Source: Streptomyces sp. 135
GTDB lineage: Bacteria > Actinomycetota > Actinomycetes > Streptomycetales > Streptomycetaceae
DNA length: 64,000 nt
Assembly (NCBI RefSeq): GCF_020026305.1
Contig: NZ_CP075691.1
Coordinates: forward strand, 1 to 64,000
Reading direction: 5' to 3'
This document shows, piece by piece, positions 18,837 through 27,496 of the stretch; within the stretch, counting starts at the first letter, position 1, and every line of letters begins with the position of its first letter. Both the position numbers and the translations under genes were made by a program. The notes under the pieces are model-generated. The model ran no database searches and was not told the origin of the DNA. It worked only from the letters and a program-made list of their open reading frames with translations.

Positions 18837-18979
18837 AAGGCTGTTGCACAACGACCGAACGATCTTTCGTGACCGTTTCACGGTGTCACCCAGACCGGCG
18901 AAAACGGGAGCAGAATCGGGCAGTTGACCTTGCGATTGGTGGCCAGATCCGAACGTGATCGCCGTTGTGCAACACCCTT
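18837..18979. mobile_element. MITE-like element, about 143 bp
   Basis: The left end AAGGCTGTTGCACAACG and the reverse complement of the right end, AAGGGTGTTGCACAACG, differ at one position. TA flanks both ends (18835-18836 and 18980-18981). There is no coding capacity. Short paired ends with a TA flank fit a non-autonomous IS5-type or IS630-type element; the parent IS is not in this window. Confidence 0.65.
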
Positions 18980-19042
18980 TAGCTTGTTCTTTATCTTCCG
19001 GCCCCATGCCGTAGGAGTGGCCGGAAGATAAAGAACAAGCTA
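18980..19042. repeat. 22-bp inverted repeat matching ends of the neighbouring IS
   Basis: TAGCTTGTTCTTTATCTTCC-GG (18980-19001) is perfectly repeated in inverse at 19021-19042 around a 19-bp spacer. The same motif forms the ends of the IS at 21455-23054 (AGCTTGCTTTTTATCTTCC). The palindrome therefore looks like two IS ends brought together after loss of the interior, although a strong hairpin terminator is another reading. Confidence 0.6.
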
Positions 19043-19049
19043 TGGAGGC

Positions 19050-19505
19050 CGGCGGCGAGGACTGCGTGGCGCTCGCCGGGGTGTGCGCGCACGGCCCGTT
19101 GTGCTCAGCAGGAACGGGCTCAGGAAGCAGGAAAGGCAAAGAAGTTGACTCCCTCGCTTATTTGATCAAGCTTCGGGCACCCACGCTCGTGAAAGCCTGA
19201 GGCTAATTTGGCCGGTTTGACAGTCTGCTGGTGGTGGGGGTGTTGCGCGGGTGGTGTCGGATGAGCTGTGGGAGTTGTTGGGGTGCTGCTAATGAACAGC
19301 GCAGCATCCGACATGTAGCTGAGTGTGATGTTCAAGTGGTGGATTCGGGGTGTCGCCCTCGGGAAGGGTGCGGTAGACGGTGGCGAGGTGGCGCTCGCCG
19401 TTCCTGTCGGACAGGGTGACGAGCCCACTCTTGGTGACAGCTTCGCGCTGGGCACCCAGGGCGCGGGCGTACGGAGCATGCCGTCGTCGACGACTTTATG
19501 CGTGC
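19050..19505. other. Degenerate stretch with a minus-strand coding fragment
   Basis: On the minus strand, between 19480 and 19350, one frame reads ARALGAQREAVTKSGLVTLS then RNGERHLATVYRTLPEGDTP, with good codon bias, before losing frame. I do not recognise the family. The rest, to the palindrome at 19042, shows nothing firm. Confidence 0.3.
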
Positions 19506-19508
19506 CGC

Positions 19509-19745
19509 ATGAGCATCACGCTCAGCTACCAGTCAGCTGGTTCGCCGCTCGTTAACGGCACCCCAAATCTGGCCACGCCACCGCTCCAAAAAGGTGGTGA
19601 CGGCGGTGTCGCCGGTGATGGCGCACTTGAACTGCGTACCGACGGCCCCGAGTATGTGGCTGACGAAGGGGCAGCAGAATCCGTCGCCGCCCCGGCCTCG
19701 GATGCGAATGAGGCCATGCATTCGACCGAAAGGAAGATCGAGTGA
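19509..19745 (+). CDS. Small ORF coupled to the hemopexin-repeat gene
   Basis: A 78-residue frame begins ATG at 19509 (MSITLSYQSAGSPLVNG) and ends with TGA overlapping the GTG start of the next gene (GTGA), suggesting translational coupling. The product is low-complexity, Gly/Ala/Asp-rich, without a signal peptide or membrane helix. No clear ribosome-binding site precedes it. It could be a real small protein or the readthrough of a decayed gene. Confidence 0.3.
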   Translation: MSITLSYQSAGSPLVNGTPNLATPPLQKGGDGGVAGDGALELRTDGPEYVADEGAAESVAAPASDANEAMHSTERKIE

Positions 19746-20431
19746 CGTTTCTGGACACCGCCACGCACCTCCAAGACAAGGACGGGAAGCAGCGGAGCCT
19801 GCTGTTCCTCGGGTCGAGTTGTCTGGAGCTGAACTGGAGCGACGGCATCGCCTTCTGGGGGGCGATCAGGCAGTACAACAAAGGCGTCACCTGGAATGAA
19901 TTACAGCAGTGGGGGTTCGACAAGGACATCGATGCGGCCGCAGATCTGACGGACGTTGTCGGCAGCCCGTGCACGATGCTGTTCAAGGGGGACCAGTGCG
20001 TGGTCCTCAAATGGGACGAAGGCATCGACTACCACGGGAAGATCACGGGGTACAAGAAGCACTGGGCGGACCTGCCGAAGGGGTTCGACCGTGACCTCGA
20101 CGCGGTCATGCAGATAGAGGACCAGGGCGGCCCGTGCACCATGCTGTTCAAGAAGGACCAGTGCGTGGTGCTCAGCTGGAACCACGGCATCCAGTTCCAC
20201 GACAAGATCACCGCGTACGAAGGTCCCTGGCGCGACCTGCCGAAGCCGTTCAGCAAGAGCCTCGACGCGGTTGTGCGGATGGCGAACGACGACGACGGCA
20301 ACCAGCAGAGCCTGCTGATCAAAGACAGCCAGTGCCTGGTGCTCAACTGGGAGAACGGCTTCAGCTACGACGGCGAGGTCACGGGTTACTCGCAGGCGTG
20401 GGCCAACGCCTACAACAGACTGACGGGTTAA
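19742..20431 (+). CDS. Hemopexin-repeat protein
   Basis: A GTG start at 19742 overlaps the preceding stop; the product has 229 residues and no signal peptide. It is made of about four repeats of 45-55 residues with the pattern LDAV-x(5-10)-G-x-PCTMLFKGDQCVVL-x-W-x-x-GI-x-x-x-x-KIT-x-Y-x-x-x-W-x-DLP. This matches the hemopexin fold, in which each repeat (DAA/LFKGDxxxxY/W) forms one propeller blade, four in all. Bacterial examples include insect-toxin-associated photopexins. The ligand here is unknown. The conserved Cys in each blade (PCTMLF, DQCVVL) is unusual. It ends at 20431, convergent with the cofilin-like gene. Confidence 0.7.
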   Translation: MTFLDTATHLQDKDGKQRSLLFLGSSCLELNWSDGIAFWGAIRQYNKGVTWNELQQWGFDKDIDAAADLTDVVGSPCTMLFKGDQCVVLKWDEGIDYHGKITGYKKHWADLPKGFDRDLDAVMQIEDQGGPCTMLFKKDQCVVLSWNHGIQFHDKITAYEGPWRDLPKPFSKSLDAVVRMANDDDGNQQSLLIKDSQCLVLNWENGFSYDGEVTGYSQAWANAYNRLTG

Positions 20432-20813
20432 CCGCGGCCGCCGGACGCCGCGAACAGTGAGGTCGGCCGGTCGCTGACGCGGTGCCGGGCCCGGATGCGT
20501 CGGGCCCGGTGCCGTGGCCACGTCAGCGCTGCACCGCGCCTTGCGTTGGAGGATGTTGCGGTCTGCCGCGCGGCAACATCTCCTGCGCCCGCGCGGTGGT
20601 CCGTACCAGTCTGGGCGGGACTGCTTCATGGTCCTTGGGACCGTACTTGCGGCGGGGCCTCTTCGCTGCCTTGAGCGGTTGAACCCTTGGCGCCGTCTGC
20701 CGGCATGCGACCCGGAGGAGTGTCTCGCGCCGGATCGCACGCCTTGTGGCCTGATGGTCAACCGGTGGGCAGCCGGGCACCGCGCGGTGCCCGCATCGGC
20801 ACGGACACCGGTG
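20432..20813. other. Convergent intergenic region
   Basis: Apart from the hairpin at 20485-20509, about 300 bp between the stop codons of the hemopexin-repeat and cofilin-like genes shows no convincing gene. Frames here are the usual high-GC shadows. Confidence 0.4.
20485..20509 (+). terminator. Terminator hairpin after the hemopexin-repeat gene
   Basis: CCGGGCCCG pairs with CGGGCCCGG across a 7-nt loop, 54 bp past the stop. No U-tract follows, as is common in actinomycetes. Confidence 0.5.
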
Positions 20814-21206
20814 TCAGCGGCCCCGCCTCACCTTCTGTGACACAACCTCGTAGGACACCTCGTCGTAGTCGATGGCCTGCACCTCGTCTGTGATGCTCCA
20901 CAGGGCCCTCCTGAGGTCGTTGCGGCAAGTGGCCTGGACCATCCTCTCCTTGAAGTAGGCCTCCTCAGGTGACCACGTGATTAAGCACAGTCGGCGTCCC
21001 TGGAAGTCGAAGCCGTAGACGCCCCAGCGGCACTCGGAGGCCGGGAGATCCGCGACGAACGCGTCGTAGTCACCGCTGTCGCCGACCTTCTCCACGACGA
21101 TCTCGGTGCTGCGGTCATTGAGCTTGAGGATCAGGTACCTGTGCTTCCCTGCCTTCACCTCATCGGCTTTCACCATGCACTGCTCGTCGACGTCCACGGT
21201 CCGCAC
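20814..21206 (-). CDS. ADF/cofilin-like actin-depolymerising factor domain protein
   Basis: A GTG start at 21206 follows GGGAG; the 130-residue product is almost exactly one ADF-homology domain. In order: DEQCMVKADEVKAGKHRYLI, DRSTEIVVEKVGDSGDYDAF, LPASECRWGVYGFDF, RLCLITWSPEEAYFKERMV, NDLRRALWSITDEVQA and DYDEVSYEVVSQKVRRG. These align block for block with eukaryotic cofilins (K-x(2)-K-F-I, TEIVV, YDAFL-x-x-LP-x-x-(D/E)-C-x-YA-x-YDF, FFTWSPDTA-x-VRSKM-x-YASSKD-x-LRRAL, E-x-SY-x-x-V). No signal peptide is present. ADF/cofilins bind and sever actin filaments in eukaryotes; bacterial copies are rare. Whether it acts on a bacterial actin homologue, on host actin, or neither, is unknown. The gene is intact. 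Confidence 0.8.
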   Translation of the reverse strand: MRTVDVDEQCMVKADEVKAGKHRYLILKLNDRSTEIVVEKVGDSGDYDAFVADLPASECRWGVYGFDFQGRRLCLITWSPEEAYFKERMVQATCRNDLRRALWSITDEVQAIDYDEVSYEVVSQKVRRGR

Positions 21207-21454
21207 AGGCTGACTCCCTTCGGCTGATGCTTGGTGTCACGCTATCGGCCCACTCCGCCCTCAGCCCAGGGCCTGACGGAGACCGCTGGGCGGGCACCGA
21301 ACGCCACAGCAAGCCGAAACCCGCCCTGAGCCTCCGTGGCCTGAGCGTCGGCCGCCGGGCGGGGCGGCGCACAGCCAGACCCTCCAACAGCCCAGGGCGG
21401 GCGGAGGTAACCGGCACGATCGAGCGGCCGCGGCTCGGTGCGGGCCTGTTTCTC

Positions 21455-23054
21455 AGCTTGCTCTTTGTCTACCAAGGTCTTCCAGGCTTGCCGATGGCTT
21501 TGAGGGTCTCCGGGCGTTTGACGGTCTTGCCGACGTCGTAGCGGGGCGCCCGGTGCTTGTTCCGGGCGCCGGGTGGCCGTCCAGGGCCAGCGCCCCGGGG
21601 TTTGGGAACACGGGCCGGGCAGGCGAGGTGGGCGCGGATGTTCCTGAACCCCCGGCGGACCCGGGCCGGGGTGAGCCGGTCGGAGGTGGTGGGTTTCTCC
21701 CCGGGCCGGCGGAAGTCTGCGGCCAGCGGTCGGACGAGCCGGAGCTGGGTGTGGGAGACGATCAGAATCCAGGTCCAGCGGTCCGCCGCCTCGGGAGTAC
21801 GCAGCTTCGGAGTGGTCCAGCCGAGGGTCTGCTTGGCGAAGCGAAAGGTGTGCTCCAGATCGAATCGGCGGAGAAATGCCTGCCAGAAACGGTCCACATC
21901 GTCCGCGGTGGCGCCGGTCCTGGAGGACCATAACCACACCGGCGGGGCATCACGTTCCTTCGACAGATGCTCGACCTTCAGCCGGATCAACGTACCCTCG
22001 ACCAAGGGCAGTTCACCGTCGTGGTCGAGCCATGAGGAGCGGTGGGTGAGCCGGGGGTGGACCCGGTCCCATGCCTGCGTCTCGGCCTTGCCGTAGTTGG
22101 TGGTGGCGGTGACCGTGGTGATCGCGGGCTCGGGCCACGTCTCCGGCTTGGCGAAGCGGAACTCCGGGCCGTGCTTGGGCGGCCGGCCGCCCTTCGGGTC
22201 GTAGACGCGAGGCGGCTTCGGCAGTCGCATGACGCGGTCGGAGCGGACCCGGCCGACCAGCTCGACCGGCAGATCGCGCAGGACCCAGGCCAGGCGGGTG
22301 ACGTCATAGCCAGCATCGCTGACAATCACGATATGCGGGTCCCCGGCCTGCCACTGGCCGACGGCGATGAGCCGTTCAACGACTCCCCGCAGCTGGGCGG
22401 CAGTGACCGCCGTCGCGTCGTCCACCGGTCCCAGCCGGACCGCGTCCAGGATCGCAGTCCAGGACGTGGCACCCGGCTCCAGGGCGGCGACGAAGGAGTA
22501 GGGCCAGCCCGGAATGAACTGCGACGCCGTCTTCGCCCGGCCATAGACATGGCAAAACAACCGCTCGGCCGAGCACGGCGCGTCCGAACGAAGCCACGGC
22601 GACACATCGACCGCCAGGACCAGGCGCCCGCCGTCGAACCGCGGCAGCGACAGCCCGGCCAGCACTATCCGTAGCCGACCCACGTCGATCCGGCCGTGAT
22701 TCAGACCGCCGTACATCGCTCCGTACCCACGACGATGCTCGGGCAACAACGTCAAGTCCACCGGAGACTTCACCGCACCGTCCGCACGCAACACCGCGTC
22801 CGCCAGCTCGAACAACGCATCCCGCCGAGCGGTCAGACACTCGTAGAACTCGCCCCGGAAGCGTGATGCTTCCGCGAACGCTTCCCTCCGGACAGCAGCA
22901 GGCAGCAGACTCGCCTTCACGGCCTTCGTCGTGGTCACGTGCACTTTGGTCGGAGCACAGGATCAGACGAAGACCGCCTCTGCGTCCGGCGAATCCACAC
23001 GTGAGCGACTCAGGTCGAGGCACCGTTCGAGGCCGGAAGATAAAAAGCAAGCTT
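21455..23054 (-). mobile_element. Insertion sequence with single transposase gene
   Basis: The ends are AGCTTGCTCTTTGTCTACC (from 21455) and, in inverse, AGCTTGCTTTTTATCTTCC (ending near 23054), matching at about 16 of 19 positions. The transposase stop lies within the left repeat. I could not identify a target duplication. The palindrome at 18980-19042 carries the same end sequence. Confidence 0.6.
21469..22944 (-). CDS. IS transposase (DDE, NF041680-like)
   Basis: The 491-residue product is full length. Candidate catalytic residues are Asp in LVLAVDVSPWLRSDA (about residue 118), Asp in IVIVSDAGYDVTRLAWVL (about residue 205) and Glu in FDLEHTFRFAKQTLGWT (about residue 375), the D-D-E spacing of IS4-type folds. 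The C-terminus is Arg/Pro-rich (PGRPPGARNKHRAPR), probably DNA-binding. I associate it with the Streptomyces transposase family named NF041680 from memory. No frameshift is seen, so the element may still be active. Confidence 0.75.
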   Translation of the reverse strand: MHVTTTKAVKASLLPAAVRREAFAEASRFRGEFYECLTARRDALFELADAVLRADGAVKSPVDLTLLPEHRRGYGAMYGGLNHGRIDVGRLRIVLAGLSLPRFDGGRLVLAVDVSPWLRSDAPCSAERLFCHVYGRAKTASQFIPGWPYSFVAALEPGATSWTAILDAVRLGPVDDATAVTAAQLRGVVERLIAVGQWQAGDPHIVIVSDAGYDVTRLAWVLRDLPVELVGRVRSDRVMRLPKPPRVYDPKGGRPPKHGPEFRFAKPETWPEPAITTVTATTNYGKAETQAWDRVHPRLTHRSSWLDHDGELPLVEGTLIRLKVEHLSKERDAPPVWLWSSRTGATADDVDRFWQAFLRRFDLEHTFRFAKQTLGWTTPKLRTPEAADRWTWILIVSHTQLRLVRPLAADFRRPGEKPTTSDRLTPARVRRGFRNIRAHLACPARVPKPRGAGPGRPPGARNKHRAPRYDVGKTVKRPETLKAIGKPGRPW

Positions 23055-23108
23055 AGACAGTGTCTTCAAAAGGTCACTGCTGGTGGCTCACGGTGTCGTG
23101 ATACGCCG

Positions 23109-23435
23109 TCAGGCGCGGATCATCACCGAGACTCCGGCAGGCTTGGTGCGGGTCTGGCCCCTGCGCAGGTAGGGATCTCCCCACTCCTCGAAGAGGCTCG
23201 TGCACGAGGCGTCGGTCAGATAGGCGTAGTCGTCGAGCCTGTTGGTGAAGGTGACATCGCCCTTGGTGGGGTCGCTCTTGATGCAGGTCCGAGTGGGCGG
23301 GTTGTTGTAGACCGTCGTCTGGCCGCCCTGTGCGACGTACACCTGTCCGGTGGCCGCGCCAGCCGACGTGGTCAGCCCGACGGTGAGTAGGCCGGCGGCG
23401 GCCAGCGTACCGACCGAGGTGAGGATCCTGCGCAT
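23109..23435 (-). CDS. Small secreted protein
   Basis: ATG at 23435 follows AGGAG with good spacing. The 108-residue product has a Sec signal (MRRILTSVGTLAAAGLLTV, cleavage after AGAA) and a ~80-residue mature part with two Cys (RTCIKSD and ASCTSLFEEW), which could form one disulfide. I see no known domain. It is transcribed divergently from the Tat-exported protein at 23735 with about 300 bp between, so they may share a control region. Confidence 0.7.
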   Translation of the reverse strand: MRRILTSVGTLAAAGLLTVGLTTSAGAATGQVYVAQGGQTTVYNNPPTRTCIKSDPTKGDVTFTNRLDDYAYLTDASCTSLFEEWGDPYLRRGQTRTKPAGVSVMIRA

Positions 23436-23734
23436 GTGATGACTCCTCGTGATCGTCTGGTGCTGCGTTCTGGCGCCTGCCGGGACCGTAAGGGCTGATG
23501 CGCCGTTCAGGAGCGGGCCGTCCCCCGAACGAAGGGCAGCGAATTGTTGCGTTTCGGAGCGTGTGGTGCGCGCCTTGGCAGTGGCTGTGCGCTGCTGTGT
23601 GACGTCTGCGCAGTGCGGGGTTGCGGTGGCGAAGCGGTACCGCCATACGGGTGATTCGGCGGGCAAAGGCACACCGGCGTTGTGGAGCCGCCGGTACACC
23701 GGTCACACGGACCGAACTGTTCAAGGGGGCTGTT

Positions 23735-24997
23735 ATGGCAACGTCAAGGCGCCGTTTTCTGGGAATCGGAATCTCCGTGGCCGGTGCGGCGGTAGCTGGC
23801 GGCACGCTGGGCGTCGAGGTCGCCGGGGCCGCGTCCCTGGCCGCTCCGGTGTCGCAGAGCCCCGACAGCATCCGCGGTATCAAGTGGCGCACGGTGCGCC
23901 GCCCGGCGCAGCCGGGTGACAACTTCGACACCTTCGGTGTCCGGTTCGACACCCAGGGCCTGTCCTACCGCACGGCGGTCGCGTCGCTGTTCAACAACGA
24001 CTTCAAGACGGTGGTGCTGCGTGTCGCGAACATGGGCGACCTGCCCCGCGGCACCACGAAGAAGCAGCGCAACGACGAGATCATCAAGGTGCTGGGCGAG
24101 CTCAACCGCCGCGGCATGAAGGTCTACCTGTGGAAGCGGCAGTGGCTGCAGCGCAGCGACCGTTCCTGGGGTGCCTACAACCGGCACCCGGGGGCGGACG
24201 AGTTCATCGCCGACATGAGCGCCCTGATCCAGCGCGCGAAGCGTGAGGGGGTCGCCGGATCGCTGCAGGGCGTGATGCCGGTGGAGACCAACCTGAACAA
24301 CTGCGCCGAGGTCCGCAACCGCGCTCTGTACATCGCCCGGGGCATCAACGCCCACACCGGCAACTGGCTCAGGACCCACACCCTGATGGTCCCCGGCGCC
24401 GGTATGGGGCCGTACTTCAAGGGCATCCACAACGGCGGCACCACGTGGCTGCAGCAGATGCGCGCGCAGACCGGCCGCTTCGCCTTCCTCTACAAGCACA
24501 TGATCAGCCACCCCGAGAACGTGTGCCGGCTCGGCCGACTGAACAACCAGTGGCTGGCCAACGTCGGCTACGAGGCGAAGAAGACGGTCGACGAGCAGAT
24601 CCGATTCCTGCGCACCACGATGGGCGTGGCCGATCTCGAACGCTACCTGCACGGACACCGCGCTCAGTTCCCCAACCACACCCACGTGGTGTTCTGGGGC
24701 GACATCGGCGACGGCATCTTCAGCATGTCGGCTCTCGACAACCAGCCGAGGTGGAACTACAACACCGTCCGCGCCCTGCACAAGCTGCTCGTCAAGCAGA
24801 ACCACTGGCACGGGCACTTCTTCAACTTCCCCTTCACCTACAAGGGAGCCACCCGCACCGACCTGTGGGGCTACCTCATCACCGTCGACCGCCGAAACGG
24901 CTACGCCCGCGCCAAGAACCACCAGTGGAACCGCGCGAAGACCCACTCCGTGTGGAACGAGTGGCACGCGTGGTCACGCGAGAACGCCGCCTTCTGA
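23735..24997 (+). CDS. Tat-exported protein of unknown function
   Basis: ATG at 23735 follows AAGGGGG. The 420-residue product starts MATSRRRFLGIGISVAG, a twin-arginine signal. The mature domain reads DTFGVRFDTQGLSYRTAVAS, LRVANMGDLPRGTTKKQRND, RRGMKVYLWKRQWLQRSDRS and, C-terminally, THVVFWGDIGDGIFSM. The alternating beta-like LRVAN...VYLWK...VMPVET pattern and many aromatics suggest a TIM-barrel, possibly a glycoside-acting or phosphodiester-acting enzyme, but I cannot name a family. It lies upstream of an exported SGNH hydrolase on the same strand. Confidence 0.7.
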   Translation: MATSRRRFLGIGISVAGAAVAGGTLGVEVAGAASLAAPVSQSPDSIRGIKWRTVRRPAQPGDNFDTFGVRFDTQGLSYRTAVASLFNNDFKTVVLRVANMGDLPRGTTKKQRNDEIIKVLGELNRRGMKVYLWKRQWLQRSDRSWGAYNRHPGADEFIADMSALIQRAKREGVAGSLQGVMPVETNLNNCAEVRNRALYIARGINAHTGNWLRTHTLMVPGAGMGPYFKGIHNGGTTWLQQMRAQTGRFAFLYKHMISHPENVCRLGRLNNQWLANVGYEAKKTVDEQIRFLRTTMGVADLERYLHGHRAQFPNHTHVVFWGDIGDGIFSMSALDNQPRWNYNTVRALHKLLVKQNHWHGHFFNFPFTYKGATRTDLWGYLITVDRRNGYARAKNHQWNRAKTHSVWNEWHAWSRENAAF

Positions 24998-25182
24998 CAC
25001 CTCACAGCGACATCCGCCAGCCTGGAGCACACCCCTCTCGTCTCGGCCTCCTGCCGGCCGATGCCGCCAGCGGCCTCCGGATGCCCTGACGTAGCTGTGA
25101 GACGCGGCAACTCACCGCAGGGGTCCATCAAGTTGCCTCGCACCACCCCAGCCCGCACACCTCGACCGATGGAACGTGACCC

Positions 25183-26481
25183 ATGAAACTGAGAGCGACG
25201 AGAATCCTGGCGCTGTTCCTGGCGGGCGCAGCGGCAGTAAGCACCGTGGCCGCCGGACCGCTTTCACCAGCGGCAGCAACACCGATGCCCGACAGCGCCG
25301 CGGAACGTCCCAGCGCTGCTCCTGCGGTGTTCTGGCGGGGCAGCTGGGCCGCCGCGCAGCAGCCCCTTAACCCGAACGTTCCCGGCTGGGCGCGCCAGGG
25401 CTTCGCCAACCAGTCGGTGCGCCAAGTCGTCCGGCTCACCATGGGCGGCACGATGGTGCGGGTACGGCTGTCCAACCTGTACGGCACCACGCCCCTGCGG
25501 CTGACCGGCGCCACCATCGCCCGCACCGCCTCCGGCGCGGCCGTCAAACGCGGCTCCCAGCGCAACCTCACCTTCGCCAGCCGGCAGTGGGCCCAGATCC
25601 CCGCGGGCAGGGAACTGAACAGCGACCCGCTGCGCATGAGCACCACGGCGAAGGAGAAGCTCACCGTCACCCTGTACTTCGCCCAACGCACCGGCCCCGC
25701 GACCTACCACAGCCAGGCCATCGCCAACGGCTACCGGGCTGAGGGCGACCACCGTGTCGACCCCGGCGGCGGAGCGTACACACGAACCGCACAGAACTGG
25801 TACTACCTCACCCGGCTCGACGTCCGCGGCGTCCAGGCACAACCACGCAGCGGCATCGTCGCCCTGGGCGACTCCCTCACCGACGGAGTTCGCTCCACCC
25901 GCAACGCGAACAACCGCTACCCCGACCAGCTCGCCGAACGCCTGATCAACAACAGGACCCCCCGCCCTGTCCTCAACGCCGGCATCAGCTCCAACCGGCT
26001 GCTGACCAAGTCTCCCTGCGGTGGGGAATCGGCCATGGCACGCTTCCGGCGGGACGTCGTCCTCCAGCCCGGAACACGGACGGTGATCGTGCTCGTAGGC
26101 ACCAACGACATCCGCCAGCAAGCAGGAACCACTCGGTGCGCCCAGGGCGCGCCCAGGATCACCGCCCAGCGACTGATCGACGGTCACCGCTACCTGATCA
26201 AGTGGGCTCACGAACGGGGCCTGAAAGCCGTCGGCGCCACCCTTCCGCCCTGCAGCTGCATCGGCACCAACGAGACCATCCGCACGCAGCTCAACCAGTG
26301 GATCCGCCGCACCGCCGGCACCAGCAGCGGCTACGACGCCCTGGCCGACTTCGACCGCGCCCTGGCCAACCCCAACCGGCCCTACACCCTGCGCCCCGCC
26401 TACGACAGCAGCGACCACGTCCACCCCAACGACGCCGGCTACCAGCGCATGGCCCAAGCCGTCCCGCTCAGGCAACTGTGA
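25183..26481 (+). CDS. Secreted SGNH/GDSL-type hydrolase
   Basis: The 432-residue product starts with an export signal (MKLRATRILALFLAGAAAVS). The catalytic domain occupies the C-terminal half: block I VALGDSLTDGVRST with the nucleophile Ser, block II NAGISSNRLL, block III VLVGTNDIRQQ and block V SSDHVHPNDAGYQ with Asp-His. The N-terminal ~180 residues form the beta-rich domain usual in Streptomyces two-domain SGNH esterases. Expected activity is ester hydrolysis outside the cell. The gene looks intact; its 3' end touches the IS5 remnant, which begins at the next base. Confidence 0.85.
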   Translation: MKLRATRILALFLAGAAAVSTVAAGPLSPAAATPMPDSAAERPSAAPAVFWRGSWAAAQQPLNPNVPGWARQGFANQSVRQVVRLTMGGTMVRVRLSNLYGTTPLRLTGATIARTASGAAVKRGSQRNLTFASRQWAQIPAGRELNSDPLRMSTTAKEKLTVTLYFAQRTGPATYHSQAIANGYRAEGDHRVDPGGGAYTRTAQNWYYLTRLDVRGVQAQPRSGIVALGDSLTDGVRSTRNANNRYPDQLAERLINNRTPRPVLNAGISSNRLLTKSPCGGESAMARFRRDVVLQPGTRTVIVLVGTNDIRQQAGTTRCAQGAPRITAQRLIDGHRYLIKWAHERGLKAVGATLPPCSCIGTNETIRTQLNQWIRRTAGTSSGYDALADFDRALANPNRPYTLRPAYDSSDHVHPNDAGYQRMAQAVPLRQL

Positions 26482-26985
26482 ACAACAGGATCTCTTCGAA
26501 TGGCACGCCACATCAGGACTGAGGCGAGGGTGACGGCATCTTCGCGGGAGTGGGTGGTCTTGTCGTAGCGGGTGGCGTGCCCCGCCACTGCTTCAAGCGT
26601 TGAAGGACCGTTCCACGACGCTGCGGTGCGTGTAGATCTCGCGGTCGAAGGCCGGCGGGCGGCCGCCGCGGCTGCCTCGCCGGGCCCGGTTGCGGATCTG
26701 GTCGGCCCGCTCGGGAATCGTGTGCGGTATGCCCCGTCGGCGGAGCCAGGCGCGGATCGCCTTGGAGCTGTAGCCCTTGTCTGCCAGGACGTGATCGGGC
26801 CGGTGCGGGGTCTTCCCGGTCCGATCCTGGGCACTCGGATCGCTTCCATCACGGCGGTGAACCGGGTGCAGTCGTTGGCGTTGCCGCCCGTGACGACGAA
26901 GGCGAGAGGCCGGCCCCGGCTGTCACAGGCCAGGTGAATCTTGCTGGTCAGCCCGTCTCTGGACCGGCCCATCGCCCACGCCCTG
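26482..26985 (-). pseudogene. IS5 family transposase, C-terminal part, frameshifted
   Basis: Read on the minus strand: AMGRSRDGLTSKIHLACDSR, GRPLAFVVTGGNANDCTRF, RIGPGRPRTRPDHVLADKGY-type sequence, then SIVERSFNALKQW-like and DKTTHSREDAVTLASVLMW. These are the GGLTTKIH/VLADKGY/ERxFNRLKxWR blocks of the IS5-type (IS1647/IS4811-like) transposases. The N-terminal quarter is absent and at least two frameshifts are present. It cuts a histidine-kinase gene on one side and abuts the SGNH hydrolase on the other. Confidence 0.7.
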
Positions 26986-27108
26986 GTCACCGCACACACC
27001 GGCCACATCACCCTTGACACGGCTCCCGGTCACGGCTGCGCCTTCCGCATCCTGCTGCCCCTGCCCGACCTGCCGCAGACCCCAACCACCGACGCGACCG
27101 GTTACTGA
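26985..27108 (+). pseudogene. Sensor histidine kinase C-terminal tail
   Basis: The frame reads ALVTAHTGHITLDTAPGHGC then AFRILLPLPD and stops at 27108. ALVxAHGGxxxxxSxPGxGxxFxxxLP is the end of the HATPase_c domain. Everything upstream has been replaced by the IS5 fragment, so only about 40 residues remain. Confidence 0.6.
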
Positions 27109-27496
27109 ACGGTTACACCGTGCGTGCTGTTCGGCCCCGAAGGACACCTTGTCGCGGAGCTGCCGCTCGATCACACCACGCACGAGCGCCTCGCCCGCGC
27201 CGTGCTGGCGTGGTCCGAACCCGGCGCACTGCAGCCCGACACCTATGAACACCCGGGTTGCTGCTCTCCGCACCCGCCCGCGCGGTCGCCGACGACGTCG
27301 ACGCGCTGGCCGGCAGGCCGTCTGGCTTCGTTCACGTTCAGCAGCAGCGTTTGTCGATGGGTTTCGACAGCAGGCGACGATCAACGCGCTCGGAGATGTT
27401 CACGGGGAATGACGGCACGGTCGTCGGCGAGGGCGTTCGTGCGGGCCGCTGAGGCGACCAGCGCCTCCAGACGATCAGGCCCGGTAGCCTCTGGCC
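27109..27496. other. Stretch with one weak coding fragment
   Basis: A plus-strand segment 27124-27260 reads GHLVAELPLDHTTHERLARA and AWSEPGALQPDTYEHPG with reasonable codon bias but no start and no family I recognise. The rest, to the methyltransferase start, is uninformative. Confidence 0.3.

Noticed and set aside
23744..26511. Long minus-strand frames opposite the Tat-exported protein and the SGNH hydrolase
   Set aside because: Both plus-strand genes have signal peptides and recognisable motifs; the opposite frames are Val/Gly/Ala/Arg-rich shadows.
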